64,000 bases of DNA from Bacteroides sp. (GCA_023665085.1 JAMPEQ010000005.1:1-64000), one strand, 5' to 3'. Shown: positions 44,532-54,010, counted from the first letter of the stretch. The notes: generated by a model not told the origin, from the letters alone. A program made the numbers and translations.

Positions 44532-45842
44532 TTAATCTGCCTGATTATAGAATACATTTAAAATAGTTTCCATAAGGGCATCTTCATCAGGATAAAATTC
44601 TGCATAAACAAAATCTGCATAATCTTTTTTATCACTTGCCTTCATCTCACCCTGCAAAGTAACAGTATCAAAGCTTGTTATATTCTTTGAAAGCATCAGC
44701 GAGGCAAGATAGGTTGCATTTGACAATGTAATATCTGTTGAGCTGTACTGCTGTGCGATGTTATACATTCTTGCAACAATACTAAAATCATTTATAACCG
44801 CAGGAATAAGCTGAGCAGCATATGCTTTGATATACTGCACCTGTCTTGATGTTCTGTTCAGCGAAGCATCTACAGTGTCCATATCTCTCTGGCGGACATA
44901 GGTTTCGGTCATACCGCCCATAAGGTGAACAGAGTCACCTTTCTTGATGCCCTTATCTTTAAAATCGTAAAGAGACTCAACAGTTACACCACCGATTGCA
45001 TCATTAAGAGGAGCAATACCGTCAAGATCAAGAGCAAAATACTTGTTAACAGGAACATTGCCGAGAATACGGCTTATAGATGTGGTAACATTGGCAGCCG
45101 AGCTTGCCCTGCCGTCACCGTACGCATAACTCAGACAAAGCTGCATTTTTTCACTTCTGAGGAAAACCGAGCTTTCGGAATAAAGGTCAACCTCAACCAT
45201 CGTGTCACGGGGAACAGCAATAGCAGTTGCCTTGCCTGTTGACGAATCAATTGCAAGAACAATGTTGGCATCTGCCTGTCCTGCCGTGCCGACAGCACCA
45301 TTCGTAAGTCCCAGTTCACGCTTATCAACACCGATAAATGCAAAGGAAATCATATCGTCGTTATAAACATATTTATGACCTTTATATTCAATTATTTCCT
45401 GATAATCGGTTTCGGTACTTACATTTTTTATATCATTTTTACCCTTCTGCTGCATGTAAACCACTATACCGACAACTATGAATACTATTAATAATAGGAT
45501 AATTAATATTGCCAGTGCTATTTTTGCTGCAACGGGCATCTTTTTTTTCTTCTTTTTGCTTTGGGAACTGCTGTGATGATGGTGAGAATGACTTGAACTT
45601 TCACCGGAAGAGCTGTGCGAGCTTCCATGTGAACTGCTGTGAGAGGAATGATGATGGTGATGATGAGATGTGCCCGAATAGTGATTTTTCTTCACTTCAA
45701 TCTGCATCTCACTGCTGCTATGCTCCGCAGGTGCGGCTTTATCCTCACCATTCAGCTCGAAGTCTTCTGTTCCTTCAAAATTCAAAACATTTTCAAGATC
45801 GTCACCCAGTCCCTGCAAATTAGGATCAATTGGTTTTTTCAT
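44532..45842 (-). CDS. LytR-CpsA-Psr family ligase with His/Ser-rich cytoplasmic tail
   Basis: A 436-residue LCP protein, which attaches anionic glycopolymers to peptidoglycan. One membrane helix spans about residues 103-130. The external LCP domain has SFAFIGVDKRE, VLAIDSSTGKATAIAVPRDT (the conserved R/D pocket), YGDG, and YVRQRDMDTVDASLNR (the polyprenyl-phosphate-binding Arg/Asp motif). Odd is the cytoplasmic N-terminus: residues 54-95 are almost only His and Ser, with a run of six His at 60-65 and four near 87-90, then a Lys-rich stretch. It overlaps the sortase gene by 17 bases. Confidence 0.9.
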   Translation of the reverse strand: MKKPIDPNLQGLGDDLENVLNFEGTEDFELNGEDKAAPAEHSSSEMQIEVKKNHYSGTSHHHHHHSSHSSSHGSSHSSSGESSSHSHHHHSSSQSKKKKKKMPVAAKIALAILIILLLIVFIVVGIVVYMQQKGKNDIKNVSTETDYQEIIEYKGHKYVYNDDMISFAFIGVDKRELGLTNGAVGTAGQADANIVLAIDSSTGKATAIAVPRDTMVEVDLYSESSVFLRSEKMQLCLSYAYGDGRASSAANVTTSISRILGNVPVNKYFALDLDGIAPLNDAIGGVTVESLYDFKDKGIKKGDSVHLMGGMTETYVRQRDMDTVDASLNRTSRQVQYIKAYAAQLIPAVINDFSIVARMYNIAQQYSSTDITLSNATYLASLMLSKNITSFDTVTLQGEMKASDKKDYADFVYAEFYPDEDALMETILNVFYNQAD

Positions 45843-46641
45843 CTTTAACTAATACTCCGCAAACTAAATATCTGTTACTTTTCTGATTATTTATGCAGGT
45901 TGATAATATAACAATTCTGCTGTCTGTGTCAATATTTTTATCCAACTTTTCTCTGACATTTTTTACGGCAGAGGTCGGATTTTGCAAATAGGACTGAAAA
46001 TCGGCCAGAACACGAGTATCAGCAAAATCAAAGCTGTTTATTATATGCCTGTCATCATATTTAAAGGCAGATATAATCTGATAGGTCAGCTTTCTGTCTG
46101 TTGTATAAATAACGAATTCAGGATGGCTGTCAAAAAAATCTTTCTTTTCAAATTTATGAAGAGTGGTAAACATTGTATCGCCATAGCCGTTATGACCGTA
46201 AATCACAGTAATATAATCATTAAAAGTTTTATGATTCACTATTTCTGTATATATTGCACCGCTGTCAGACCAGCTTTTGTCCTTTGCCGAATGCTTAAGA
46301 TAAAAGCTGTCATCATTATTGCTCTGCACAATCGGATAATCAACCTTAGTTCCGTCAACCTTAATCCATGCATAAATATCACTGTTTTGCTTTTGCAAAG
46401 ACTTAAAATCTATGGGATTTTCGACAGAACCCGCAGATGTTACATAATTGCCTGTATTTGTTGTTGACGGCAGTTCCGGTTCATTATTATTATAATAAAA
46501 CTGCATTCCGAAATACAAGCCGCAGAAAGCAATAACAAAAACCACTATAAAAATAAGTATAAACTTTAATGTTTTCTTTTTCTTATTTTCAGCATTTTCT
46601 TCACTGTTTTGTGAAAGGCTATCAAAATTATTTTCTTCCAA
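45826..46641 (-). CDS. srtB: class B sortase
   Basis: A 271-residue sortase that links surface proteins to the cell wall. Membrane anchor at residues 26-46, followed by the sortase B fold. Catalytic residues are H150 in VIYGHNGYG, C249 in ILSTCINN and R257 in SNRYLVCG. The extra N-terminal helices and the FDSHPEFVIYTTDRKLTYQI segment mark class B. A gene for a protein ending in SPKTG lies directly upstream and is its likely substrate; class B sortases of Clostridia such as C. difficile accept (S/P)PxTG. Only 16 bases separate the start from a terminator hairpin, so expression depends on readthrough. Confidence 0.93.
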   Translation of the reverse strand: MEENNFDSLSQNSEENAENKKKKTLKFILIFIVVFVIAFCGLYFGMQFYYNNNEPELPSTTNTGNYVTSAGSVENPIDFKSLQKQNSDIYAWIKVDGTKVDYPIVQSNNDDSFYLKHSAKDKSWSDSGAIYTEIVNHKTFNDYITVIYGHNGYGDTMFTTLHKFEKKDFFDSHPEFVIYTTDRKLTYQIISAFKYDDRHIINSFDFADTRVLADFQSYLQNPTSAVKNVREKLDKNIDTDSRIVILSTCINNQKSNRYLVCGVLVKDEKTN

Positions 46642-46656
46642 ATTATCACCTACGAA

Positions 46657-46692
46657 AAAAGCCTGTTTACCAATATAAGTAAACAGGCTTTT
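46657..46692 (-). terminator. intercistronic terminator between sortase substrate and srtB
   Basis: AAAAGCCTGTTTA / TAAACAGGCTTTT hairpin with T-rich flank on the minus strand. No promoter fits between it and the srtB start, so it probably acts as a partial terminator that lowers expression of the enzyme genes relative to the substrate. Confidence 0.82.
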
Positions 46693-46709
46693 GCTTGTTA
46701 TTTATTTAA

Positions 46710-47261
46710 TTATTCAGCATCCTTCTTCTTAGCTGTAAGAACTGCTGCACAAGCACATGCTGCAGCAACACCGCAGAATACAGCAGTTACTGAAGCACCT
46801 GTCTTTGGAGACTTGCTACCCTTGTCTACCTTGCTTACCTTGTTGCTTGTTGTAGTTTCGCCATCAAATTCTACAATAGCATTAACGAGAACATCACCGT
46901 TTTCCCAATAGCCAATAGCATCATCACTGATGAATTCGATTGTAAGAGAACCGTCATCATTATAAGTTCTGGTGTAGTCACTGCCCTCGATAAGACCGAG
47001 ATTTTCAAGGTTATCTTCCCAGCCTACAAGAGTGCCTTCACCAACATAAGTGAAAGTAACTCTTGCCGGATTATTTTCATCAACAGTGTATCTGATATCA
47101 GTAGTATCAACACCATTTACCTGGAAGGTAGGCTTTTTATTAGCAACAGTAGTAGCTGTAGGACTCTTTACAGTATCAGCAGCCATTGCAGGAACTACAG
47201 AAACAGCTAGAGCAGATACAGCCATAATTGCTGAAAGAACAATTGATAAAAGCTTTTTCAT
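46710..47261 (-). CDS. small cell-wall-anchored protein with SPKTG sorting signal
   Basis: A 183-residue secreted protein. Signal peptide MKKLLSIVLSAIMAVSALAV...AMAA (cut near residue 28), a beta-rich domain of about 110 residues (FQVNGVDTTDIRYTVDE, VTFTYVGEGTLVGWED), then SPKTG (about 155-159), a hydrophobic helix and the tail KKKDAE. This is a complete sortase sorting signal with S in place of L. The start at 47261 follows GAGGTG at 47268-47273. The middle domain is not recognised. The promoter at 47327-47355 serves it and, through readthrough, srtB. Confidence 0.88.
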   Translation of the reverse strand: MKKLLSIVLSAIMAVSALAVSVVPAMAADTVKSPTATTVANKKPTFQVNGVDTTDIRYTVDENNPARVTFTYVGEGTLVGWEDNLENLGLIEGSDYTRTYNDDGSLTIEFISDDAIGYWENGDVLVNAIVEFDGETTTSNKVSKVDKGSKSPKTGASVTAVFCGVAAACACAAVLTAKKKDAE

Positions 47262-47326
47262 AATTAACACCTCAAATTAATTCATATATGATTGTGCACA
47301 TACACATCGCATACTAAGATACATAG

Positions 47327-47355
47327 ATTATATCACTAAAATTATATAAAGTAAA
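47327..47355 (-). promoter_or_regulatory. promoter of the sortase substrate operon
   Basis: On the minus strand TTTACT (47355-47350), 17-base spacer, TATAAT (47332-47327), about 65 bases before the start codon. Confidence 0.68.
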
Positions 47356-47481
47356 GTATTTTTTTCAGCATTTTTACATCCTTTAGAGAAAAATAATTAC
47401 CAAAAAAGCCTTAACCACTATACTTAGTAGTAAAAATTTTATTCTTTGTCCTGCAAGCACAAAATAAAATTCATCAAATCA

Positions 47482-49329
47482 TTAAGATAATTTCGCTTTT
47501 CCTGTGCAAAGCTCGTAATATCTGCCTTTTAATTCTATCAGGGCATCATGATCTCCTCTTTCAATAATCTCGCCGTTTTCAAGCACCATAATTGCATTTG
47601 AATTGCGGACTGTTGAAAGTCTGTGAGCTATTACAAATACAGTTCTGCCCTGCATAAGTCTATCCATACCATGTTCAATATGAAGCTCTGTTCTGGTATC
47701 AATTGATGATGTAGCCTCATCAAGAATCATTACCGGAGGATCTGCAACTGCCGCCCTTGCGATAGCAAGCAGCTGTCTCTGTCCCTGAGAAAGATTTCCG
47801 CCGTCACCTGTTATCTTGGTATTATACCCGTCAGGAAGCCTGCGTATAAAGCTGTGTGCCGAAGCAAGCTTTGCCGCCTCAATACATTCTTCATCAGTTG
47901 CGTCAAGTCTGCCGTAGCGAATATTATCAAGGATTGTGCCTGTAAACATATGAGTGTCCTGCAGAACAATTGCAAGACTTTTGCGCAGATCATCTTTTTT
48001 GATACGCTTTATATCAATTCCGTCATAGGTTATCGTGCCGTCCTGAATATCATAAAATCTGTTTACAAGATTTGTGATAGTAGTTTTGCCTGCACCCGTT
48101 GAGCCTACAAAGGCGATTTTCTGACCTTTTTTTGCATAAAGATTTATATTTTTCAAAACCTGCTTTTCAGGAACATAGCTGAAGTTTACATCGGTAAAGA
48201 CTACATTGCCCTCAACCTTAATGCGCTGATCACCGTCAATCCAATACCATTCCCTGCCGTTTTCGGTCTTTTGCTCTGACAGAGTAACGCTGCCTTCATC
48301 AATTTCACTTTCCATATCCATAACAGCAAACACTCTTTCCGCACCTGCAAGAGCAGAAAAAATTGTATTCATCTGGTTTGCAATCTGATTAATGGGCTGT
48401 GTAAACTGCCTTGAATAGCTTAAAAAGGCAAAAAATGTACCTATATCCATTCCGCCCATAACAAGAAGTCCGCCGACAAGAGCGACAGAAGCATAGCTTG
48501 CATTATTGATACCCATGGAGCTTGGTCCCATAATACCTGAAAAGAAATTCGCATTTGTAGCAACCTGACGGAAGTTTTCGTTTGTCTGCGTAAATTCTTC
48601 TATTGCCTGGCTTTCGTGATTAAACACCTTAACTACCTTCATGCCTTCGATAGATTCTTCAATATTTCCGTTCATTTCGCCAAGCTTTTTCTGCTGGGCA
48701 CTGAAATATTTTCTGGACTTTTTACCGATTTGTGTTACCGAGAATATCATTATAACAAGGAAAATCAAGGTAATTCCGAAAAGAACAGGACTAAGTGTAA
48801 TCATTGTTATCACAATGCCGACAAAAGTAAATGCCGATGATACAAGCTGAACCATTGACTGCTCAAGCATGAGCTGAATATTGTCAACATCATTTGTAAA
48901 ACGGCTCATAATTTCGCCGTGAGTCTGGGAATCAAAATAGCGCAGAGGCAAGGTCTGCATATGATTGAACAAATCCTTGCGTATGATGTTAGTTGTTTTA
49001 TAGGCAATGCTTACCATAATCCTGCTCTGAATAAATGAAAACAGTGATGCACATACAAAAAGAACAGTAAGCAAAGCAAGATTTTTCACAAGAAGAGGCA
49101 CACCCTCTTCTAAAAATGTTCCTGCCCTGAGTGTTGTTTCAACACCATTTAAAATTGGCTTTAAGCAGTAAGACGAACCAATTGAGCAGGCGGTGCTCAG
49201 TACCAGCATTACAAATACCAATATAAGATACGCCTTGCTTTTTCCCATATACTTAAGCACTCTGCCGAATGTTCGCTTAGCGTTTTTAGGCTTTTTAAAT
49301 CCGCCCTTAGCCTGTGGTCCCGGTGGCAT
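47482..49329 (-). CDS. heterodimeric ABC exporter subunit, consensus-site half
   Basis: A 615-residue exporter half with six membrane helices and a C-terminal ATPase. Walker A GSTGAGKTT, Walker B VMILDEATSSID with the catalytic Glu, and signature NLSQGQRQLLAIARA, in which LSGGQ has become LSQGQ. Such an altered signature next to an intact Glu is the pattern of the TM288-like half of heterodimeric exporters. It overlaps the upstream partner gene by one base. Exported compound unknown; probably a drug or lipid. MarR-type control supports drug response. Confidence 0.93.
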   Translation of the reverse strand: MPPGPQAKGGFKKPKNAKRTFGRVLKYMGKSKAYLILVFVMLVLSTACSIGSSYCLKPILNGVETTLRAGTFLEEGVPLLVKNLALLTVLFVCASLFSFIQSRIMVSIAYKTTNIIRKDLFNHMQTLPLRYFDSQTHGEIMSRFTNDVDNIQLMLEQSMVQLVSSAFTFVGIVITMITLSPVLFGITLIFLVIMIFSVTQIGKKSRKYFSAQQKKLGEMNGNIEESIEGMKVVKVFNHESQAIEEFTQTNENFRQVATNANFFSGIMGPSSMGINNASYASVALVGGLLVMGGMDIGTFFAFLSYSRQFTQPINQIANQMNTIFSALAGAERVFAVMDMESEIDEGSVTLSEQKTENGREWYWIDGDQRIKVEGNVVFTDVNFSYVPEKQVLKNINLYAKKGQKIAFVGSTGAGKTTITNLVNRFYDIQDGTITYDGIDIKRIKKDDLRKSLAIVLQDTHMFTGTILDNIRYGRLDATDEECIEAAKLASAHSFIRRLPDGYNTKITGDGGNLSQGQRQLLAIARAAVADPPVMILDEATSSIDTRTELHIEHGMDRLMQGRTVFVIAHRLSTVRNSNAIMVLENGEIIERGDHDALIELKGRYYELCTGKAKLS

Positions 49330-51074
49330 TATTCAAGCACCCCTTTCTGCTGAGTTTTGTAAATCTCCTGATAAATTTCATTATTATCAAGCAATTCTTC
49401 ATGACTTCCGATTCCTTTAATTTCACCGTCGTCAACAACAAGTATTTTATCTGCCCCCTGAACAGATGAAATTCGCTGCGCAATAATAAATACTGTGGTA
49501 TCAGAAAGCTCATTGTAAAAGCTTTCACGTATTTTTGATTCTGTTGCGGTATCAACGGCGCTGGTGGAATCATCAAGTATAAGTATTTTCGGTTTTTTTA
49601 TCATTGCTCTGGCAATACAAAGTCTTTGCTTCTGTCCGCCTGAAAGATTAAGTCCGCCCTGTGCAAGATTAGTATCATATCCGTCAGGCTGTTCCATTAT
49701 GAAATCATGTGCCTGAGCCGCCTTGCATGCTGAAATTATTTCTTCATCAGTTGCATCCTTTTTACCCCAGCGAATATTTTCCTTGATAGTACCGCTGAAA
49801 AGTACATTCTTCTGCAAAACAACGCCGATAATGTCGCGAAGAGCAGTTAAATCATATTCTCTTACATCAACATCATCCACAAGCACCTGACCGTCAAGCA
49901 CATCATAAAGTCTCGGAATCAGATTTACAAGGCTTGATTTTCCGCAGCCCGTACCGCCTACAATACCGATAATTTCACCTGCATTTGCAGTGAAAGAAAT
50001 ATTATCGAGTATATTGTCGCCCTTTGAATCGGCAGAATATTTGAAATTTACATTTCTGAATTCAACCTTACCCATGGGAGCCTGAGGAATATACGGCTTT
50101 TCGGGATTTTTGATATCAACATCAGTATCAAGAACTTCAACAACACGGTCACCGCACGCCTTACCTCTGGCGAGCATGATAAACATCATTGATATCATCA
50201 TAAGATTCATAAGAATTTGTGTAATGTATGAAGCAAGAACAGATATCTGTCCAACCTCCATAGTTCCGTTAAAGGCACTGTATGCACCTCGGTAATACAC
50301 AAAAACAATTACTGCATTGAATATCAGCATCATCAAAGGCATGGCAGTAACCACAATGCCTGATGCCTTTGCGCCCTGTGCAGCCAGCTCATCGGATGCT
50401 GTGTGAAATTTTTTCTTTTCATAATTTTCACGGACAAAGGCTTTAACAACTCTTATGCCGATAAGATTTTCCTGTACAACTCTGTTGACATTATCAACTC
50501 TCTTCTGCATTTTTTGAAACATAGGAAAACCGAATTTAAGCACAACAACAACGACAATTGCAATTATCGGAATCATGACAAGCAGGATTGACGACATTCT
50601 CGGGTTAATACGCACCGCAAAAACAGCCGAAACAATCAGCAGTGCAGGACCTCTTACAAGAATTCTCAGTCCCATCATAACAATATTCTGAAGCATTGTA
50701 ATATCATTTGTCATTCTTGTAGTAAGTGATGCAGTTGAAAACTCATCAATGTTTTTAAATGAAAAGCTGCTTATTTTTTTGTAAACATCATTTCTGAGTC
50801 TGAAAGCAAAGCGCTGGCTTACAACTGCAGAGCTTTTCATTGTGGCAAAGCCGCCGCTAAGACCGATAACTGCAAGCAGAAGCATAAATAAGCCAAGCTT
50901 TATAACTGTGGACTCGGTTGCCTCGCCTGCCTTTACGCTTTCGTAAATATTATTGGCAAGAGTGGGCATTGAAAGCTCACATATAGCTTCAATAATCATA
51001 CCGGATGCACTGACAGCTGCCAGCGGCCACAGACCTTTCATATATTTTGCAAGCTTTTTAATCACATATATCAC
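49329..51074 (-). CDS. heterodimeric ABC exporter subunit, degenerate-site half
   Basis: A 581-residue partner of the 615-residue exporter. Six membrane helices, Walker A GGTGCGKSS and a normal signature NLSGGQKQRLCIARA, but Walker B reads ILILDDSTSAVD: the catalytic Glu is replaced by Asp. This is the TM287-like half that builds the degenerate ATP site. It overlaps the MarR gene by 17 bases upstream and the other exporter gene by one base downstream, so all three are translationally coupled. Confidence 0.93.
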   Translation of the reverse strand: MIYVIKKLAKYMKGLWPLAAVSASGMIIEAICELSMPTLANNIYESVKAGEATESTVIKLGLFMLLLAVIGLSGGFATMKSSAVVSQRFAFRLRNDVYKKISSFSFKNIDEFSTASLTTRMTNDITMLQNIVMMGLRILVRGPALLIVSAVFAVRINPRMSSILLVMIPIIAIVVVVVLKFGFPMFQKMQKRVDNVNRVVQENLIGIRVVKAFVRENYEKKKFHTASDELAAQGAKASGIVVTAMPLMMLIFNAVIVFVYYRGAYSAFNGTMEVGQISVLASYITQILMNLMMISMMFIMLARGKACGDRVVEVLDTDVDIKNPEKPYIPQAPMGKVEFRNVNFKYSADSKGDNILDNISFTANAGEIIGIVGGTGCGKSSLVNLIPRLYDVLDGQVLVDDVDVREYDLTALRDIIGVVLQKNVLFSGTIKENIRWGKKDATDEEIISACKAAQAHDFIMEQPDGYDTNLAQGGLNLSGGQKQRLCIARAMIKKPKILILDDSTSAVDTATESKIRESFYNELSDTTVFIIAQRISSVQGADKILVVDDGEIKGIGSHEELLDNNEIYQEIYKTQQKGVLE

Positions 51075-51528
51075 TGCCTTTCTGTAAATTATTTATTGCC
51101 AGATCCAGTAAAAATGAAAGCTGTTCAATCTGTTCAGATGTCATGCTGCCATTTATTGCATCTTCAAGGGCATCCATATGCTCTTTGATTTTTGCAGGTG
51201 CATTTTTTGCCTTTTCTGTAGGATAAAGACGAATTATTCTGGCATCATTTTTATCAGGTTTCTTTTTTATGAAACCCGCTTTTTCCATTCGCTTTACCGA
51301 AACGCTGGCAGTGGCAGATGCAACTCCCAAAGCTCCCGCCAAATCACTCAGTGTTATCCCCTCATTATGTGTCAGTGTAAATAAAATATCCTGCTGACCT
51401 GAAAAAAGCCCCTGTTCAGCCAAAGCCTCATTAAAGCTTTTACGTATCAGCTTTGCAAGATGAACCGCCCTGGGACCAATCATATTCGTTGGAGGAGGTC
51501 CGCAGTCATGCTTTTTCAATAAATTCAC
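51058..51528 (-). CDS. MarR family regulator
   Basis: A 156-residue MarR-type winged helix protein. The core has GQQDILFTLTHNEGITLSDLAGALGVASATASVSVKRMEKAG and the wing DKNDARIIRLYPTEK (with the conserved D.R). It is the first gene of the exporter operon and probably represses it through the perfect inverted repeat at 51545-51568 until a ligand, perhaps a drug carried by the exporter, binds. Start at 51528 behind GAGGTG at 51533-51538. Confidence 0.92.
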   Translation of the reverse strand: MNLLKKHDCGPPPTNMIGPRAVHLAKLIRKSFNEALAEQGLFSGQQDILFTLTHNEGITLSDLAGALGVASATASVSVKRMEKAGFIKKKPDKNDARIIRLYPTEKAKNAPAKIKEHMDALEDAINGSMTSEQIEQLSFLLDLAINNLQKGSDICD

Positions 51529-51544
51529 CTCTTCGACTATTATT

Positions 51545-51568
51545 TAGCCGACTATGATTAGTCGGCTA
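51545..51568 (-). promoter_or_regulatory. MarR operator candidate
   Basis: Perfect inverted repeat TAGCCGACTA-TGAT-TAGTCGGCTA between the -10 box and the ribosome binding site of the MarR gene. The site and size fit a MarR dimer. A further half-like CGACTAT sits at 51534-51541. Confidence 0.72.
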
Positions 51569-51574
51569 AGCGTT

Positions 51575-51602
51575 ATTTTATCATGTTTCCAAAAAAAGTC
51601 AA
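51575..51602 (-). promoter_or_regulatory. promoter of the MarR-ABC operon
   Basis: On the minus strand TTGACT (51602-51597), 16-base spacer, TAAAAT (51580-51575). The operator begins seven bases downstream of the -10. Confidence 0.65.
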
Positions 51603-51691
51603 GATTGATATTGTAAACTATTTATTAATGTGCTAAAATACCTAATGCTGATTTTTACGGACATAGGCAGTATTTCAAGGAGGCGGACAGC

Positions 51692-52540
51692 TTGGATTTA
51701 CACGACTATAACACTATAAAAAGGATACTTTCACGTCACGGCTTCACATTTTCAAAGTCATTGGGACAAAACTTTTTAATCAATCCTGATGTATGTCCGT
51801 CAATGGCAGAAAGTCTTAATGCAGACAGCAAAACAGGTGTGCTGGAAGTTGGTCCCGGAATAGGTGTGCTTACAAAGGAGCTGTGCAAAACAGCACACAA
51901 GGTAGTCACTGTTGAGCTTGACAAGCGTCTGTTACCCGTGCTTGATGAAACACTTGCCGAATTTGATAATCTCGAGGTTGTAAACGGCGATGTAATGAAG
52001 CTTGATCTGCACAAACTGCTTGAAGAAAAATTCAAAGGGTGCACATCAATTAAAGTATGCGCAAATCTGCCGTATTATATCACCTCTCCTGTAATAATGA
52101 CACTGCTTGAAAGCAGACTTCCTATTGATGAAATCGTTGTAATGGTGCAAAAAGAGGCAGGCGAAAGACTTTGTGCAGAGGTTGGCACAAGAAATGCAGG
52201 TGCCGTTACTGTTGCGGTAAATTATTATGCTGAAAGTGAAATACTTTTTGACGTAGGCCGAGAATCATTCATGCCCAGCCCTAAGGTTGACAGCGTTGTA
52301 ATAAGGCTTAAGCTCAGAAAAGAACAGCCTTATGTAATTAATGATGAAAAGAAATTTTTTACTGTAGTAAAATGTGCTTTTTCACAAAGAAGAAAAACTG
52401 CATTAAACAGCATATCGAATACAATGGGTGTATCAAAATCAAAAATAAGCGAAGCATTTAATGCTATTGGTATTGAGCAGAATATCAGAGCAGAAAAGCT
52501 TACTATGGAAGATTTTATTGCTATTGCGGACAGCATATAA
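51692..52540 (+). CDS. rsmA: 16S rRNA dimethyladenosine transferase RsmA (KsgA)
   Basis: A 282-residue methyltransferase that dimethylates A1518 and A1519 of 16S rRNA with S-adenosylmethionine. Motifs: FSKSLGQNFLINPDV, the SAM-binding LEVGPGIGVLT, VELDKRL, and the catalytic NLPYYITSPVI. The start is TTG at 51692, six bases after AGGAGGCGG (51678-51686); there is no ATG nearby. Divergent from the MarR operon. Confidence 0.95.
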   Translation: MDLHDYNTIKRILSRHGFTFSKSLGQNFLINPDVCPSMAESLNADSKTGVLEVGPGIGVLTKELCKTAHKVVTVELDKRLLPVLDETLAEFDNLEVVNGDVMKLDLHKLLEEKFKGCTSIKVCANLPYYITSPVIMTLLESRLPIDEIVVMVQKEAGERLCAEVGTRNAGAVTVAVNYYAESEILFDVGRESFMPSPKVDSVVIRLKLRKEQPYVINDEKKFFTVVKCAFSQRRKTALNSISNTMGVSKSKISEAFNAIGIEQNIRAEKLTMEDFIAIADSI

Positions 52541-52618
52541 AATCATTATAAAATGATATATCCAAAAATTCGGTCTAATATTATATTTTTACTTTGTTAG
52601 AAAGGAATTGTTTTAACT

Positions 52619-54010
52619 ATGAAGGACAACACCAGAGTTTTTGAAGACTACAAAGTACCCAAGGCAGTTGCAACAATGGCTCTGCCGAGCATGATGGGTA
52701 TGCTTATCAACATTGTATATAATCTTGCAGACACCTTTTTTGTAGGTCAGACAGGTGACAGCAATCAGGTTGCCGCAGTTTCTGTATCAATGCCGTTATT
52801 TTTGCTTTTTATTGCTGTAGGTAATTTGTTCGGTGTAGGCGGATGTGCATTTATAAGCCGTTCTCTTGGCGAAGGTAAAAAAGACAGAGTAAAAACTATA
52901 AGCAGCTTCTGCATTTACGGCTCAATAGCAGTCGGCATTATTTTAGGAATACTATTTTTTACGCTTAAAAATCCGCTGCTTTATCTGGTAGGTGCAAGTG
53001 ATAATACAATAGGATATGCACAGGACTATCTGCAGTGGGTAGCAATAGGTGCTCCGTTTGTTGTAACATCTATTACCGTAGGAAATCTTGTTCGCGGAGA
53101 GGGTGCTGCAAAGACATCTATGATAGGCTCAGTGCTCGGTCAGGCTATAAATATCATTCTTGATCCCATTTTTATTCTCGGCAAAGGCGACAAGCTTTTT
53201 GGAATTACTCTTCCTTTCGGTCTTGACATGGGTGTTGCCGGTGCAGCAATTGCCACCGTACTCGGCAATATTTTCAGTGTAGTATTTTTCCTTATTTATT
53301 TTCTCAGAGGCAAAAGCATTCTCAGTATTACTCCAAAGCGTTTTTCAGCTAAAAACGGTATTGCCAAAGGTGTTGTTAATGTAGGCCTTCCTGCTGCACT
53401 TAACAATCTTCTTATGAGCATAAGCAATATTATTATAAATATAGTTCTTGTAGGCTATGGTGATAATGCCGTTGCTGCAATGGGTGTTGCTATGAAGGCA
53501 AATATGCTTGTTGTTATGCTTCAAATCGGCTTGGCGCAAGGTGTTCAGCCTCTTATCGGATACTGCTATGGTGCTAAAAATTATACTCGAATGAAAAGCT
53601 GTATGCGTTTCAGTATTTTATGCAATATTATAATAGGTACAGCTATGATGCTGTTCTATCTGATATTCAGAGAAACTGTAATAAGCATGTTCATAGACAA
53701 CAAAGAGGTTATTGACATCGGAGTAAAAATGCTTACCGCCCTTATGAGTCCAGGTCCCGTTATCGGAATTATGTTTGTTCTTAACTTTGCTTTTCAGGGA
53801 ATGGGCAAGGGCATACAGAGCTTTATTCTTTCTGTAGGCAGGCAGGGCCTTATATATATTCCGCTTCTGTTTATTATGAACCGGTTTATCGGACTTGACG
53901 GCGTAGTATGGTGTCAGGCAGCCGCTGATTTCGCCTGCGTAATCATGAGTCTGCTGATGTGGCTTAAAACAAAAAAAGATTTGAAAAAGCAATTAACACA
54001 ACAGGCATAA
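52619..54010 (+). CDS. MATE family efflux transporter
   Basis: A 463-residue membrane protein with twelve helices of the MATE (MatE) family, exporting drugs or metabolites with Na or H influx. Both repeat halves are visible: PSMMGMLINIVYNLADTFFVGQTGD and, in the second half, LPAALNNLLMSISNIIINIVLVGYGDNAVAAMGV (broken here at 20). Start by AGAAAGGA at 52600-52607. It follows rsmA by about 80 bases and is closed by a terminator. Confidence 0.92.
   Translation: MKDNTRVFEDYKVPKAVATMALPSMMGMLINIVYNLADTFFVGQTGDSNQVAAVSVSMPLFLLFIAVGNLFGVGGCAFISRSLGEGKKDRVKTISSFCIYGSIAVGIILGILFFTLKNPLLYLVGASDNTIGYAQDYLQWVAIGAPFVVTSITVGNLVRGEGAAKTSMIGSVLGQAINIILDPIFILGKGDKLFGITLPFGLDMGVAGAAIATVLGNIFSVVFFLIYFLRGKSILSITPKRFSAKNGIAKGVVNVGLPAALNNLLMSISNIIINIVLVGYGDNAVAAMGVAMKANMLVVMLQIGLAQGVQPLIGYCYGAKNYTRMKSCMRFSILCNIIIGTAMMLFYLIFRETVISMFIDNKEVIDIGVKMLTALMSPGPVIGIMFVLNFAFQGMGKGIQSFILSVGRQGLIYIPLLFIMNRFIGLDGVVWCQAAADFACVIMSLLMWLKTKKDLKKQLTQQA

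Noticed and set aside
44498-44557. N-terminal extension of the transketolase subunit
   Set aside because: The added residues do not fit the family, overlap the LCP gene and have no ribosome binding site, whereas ATG 44497 has one.
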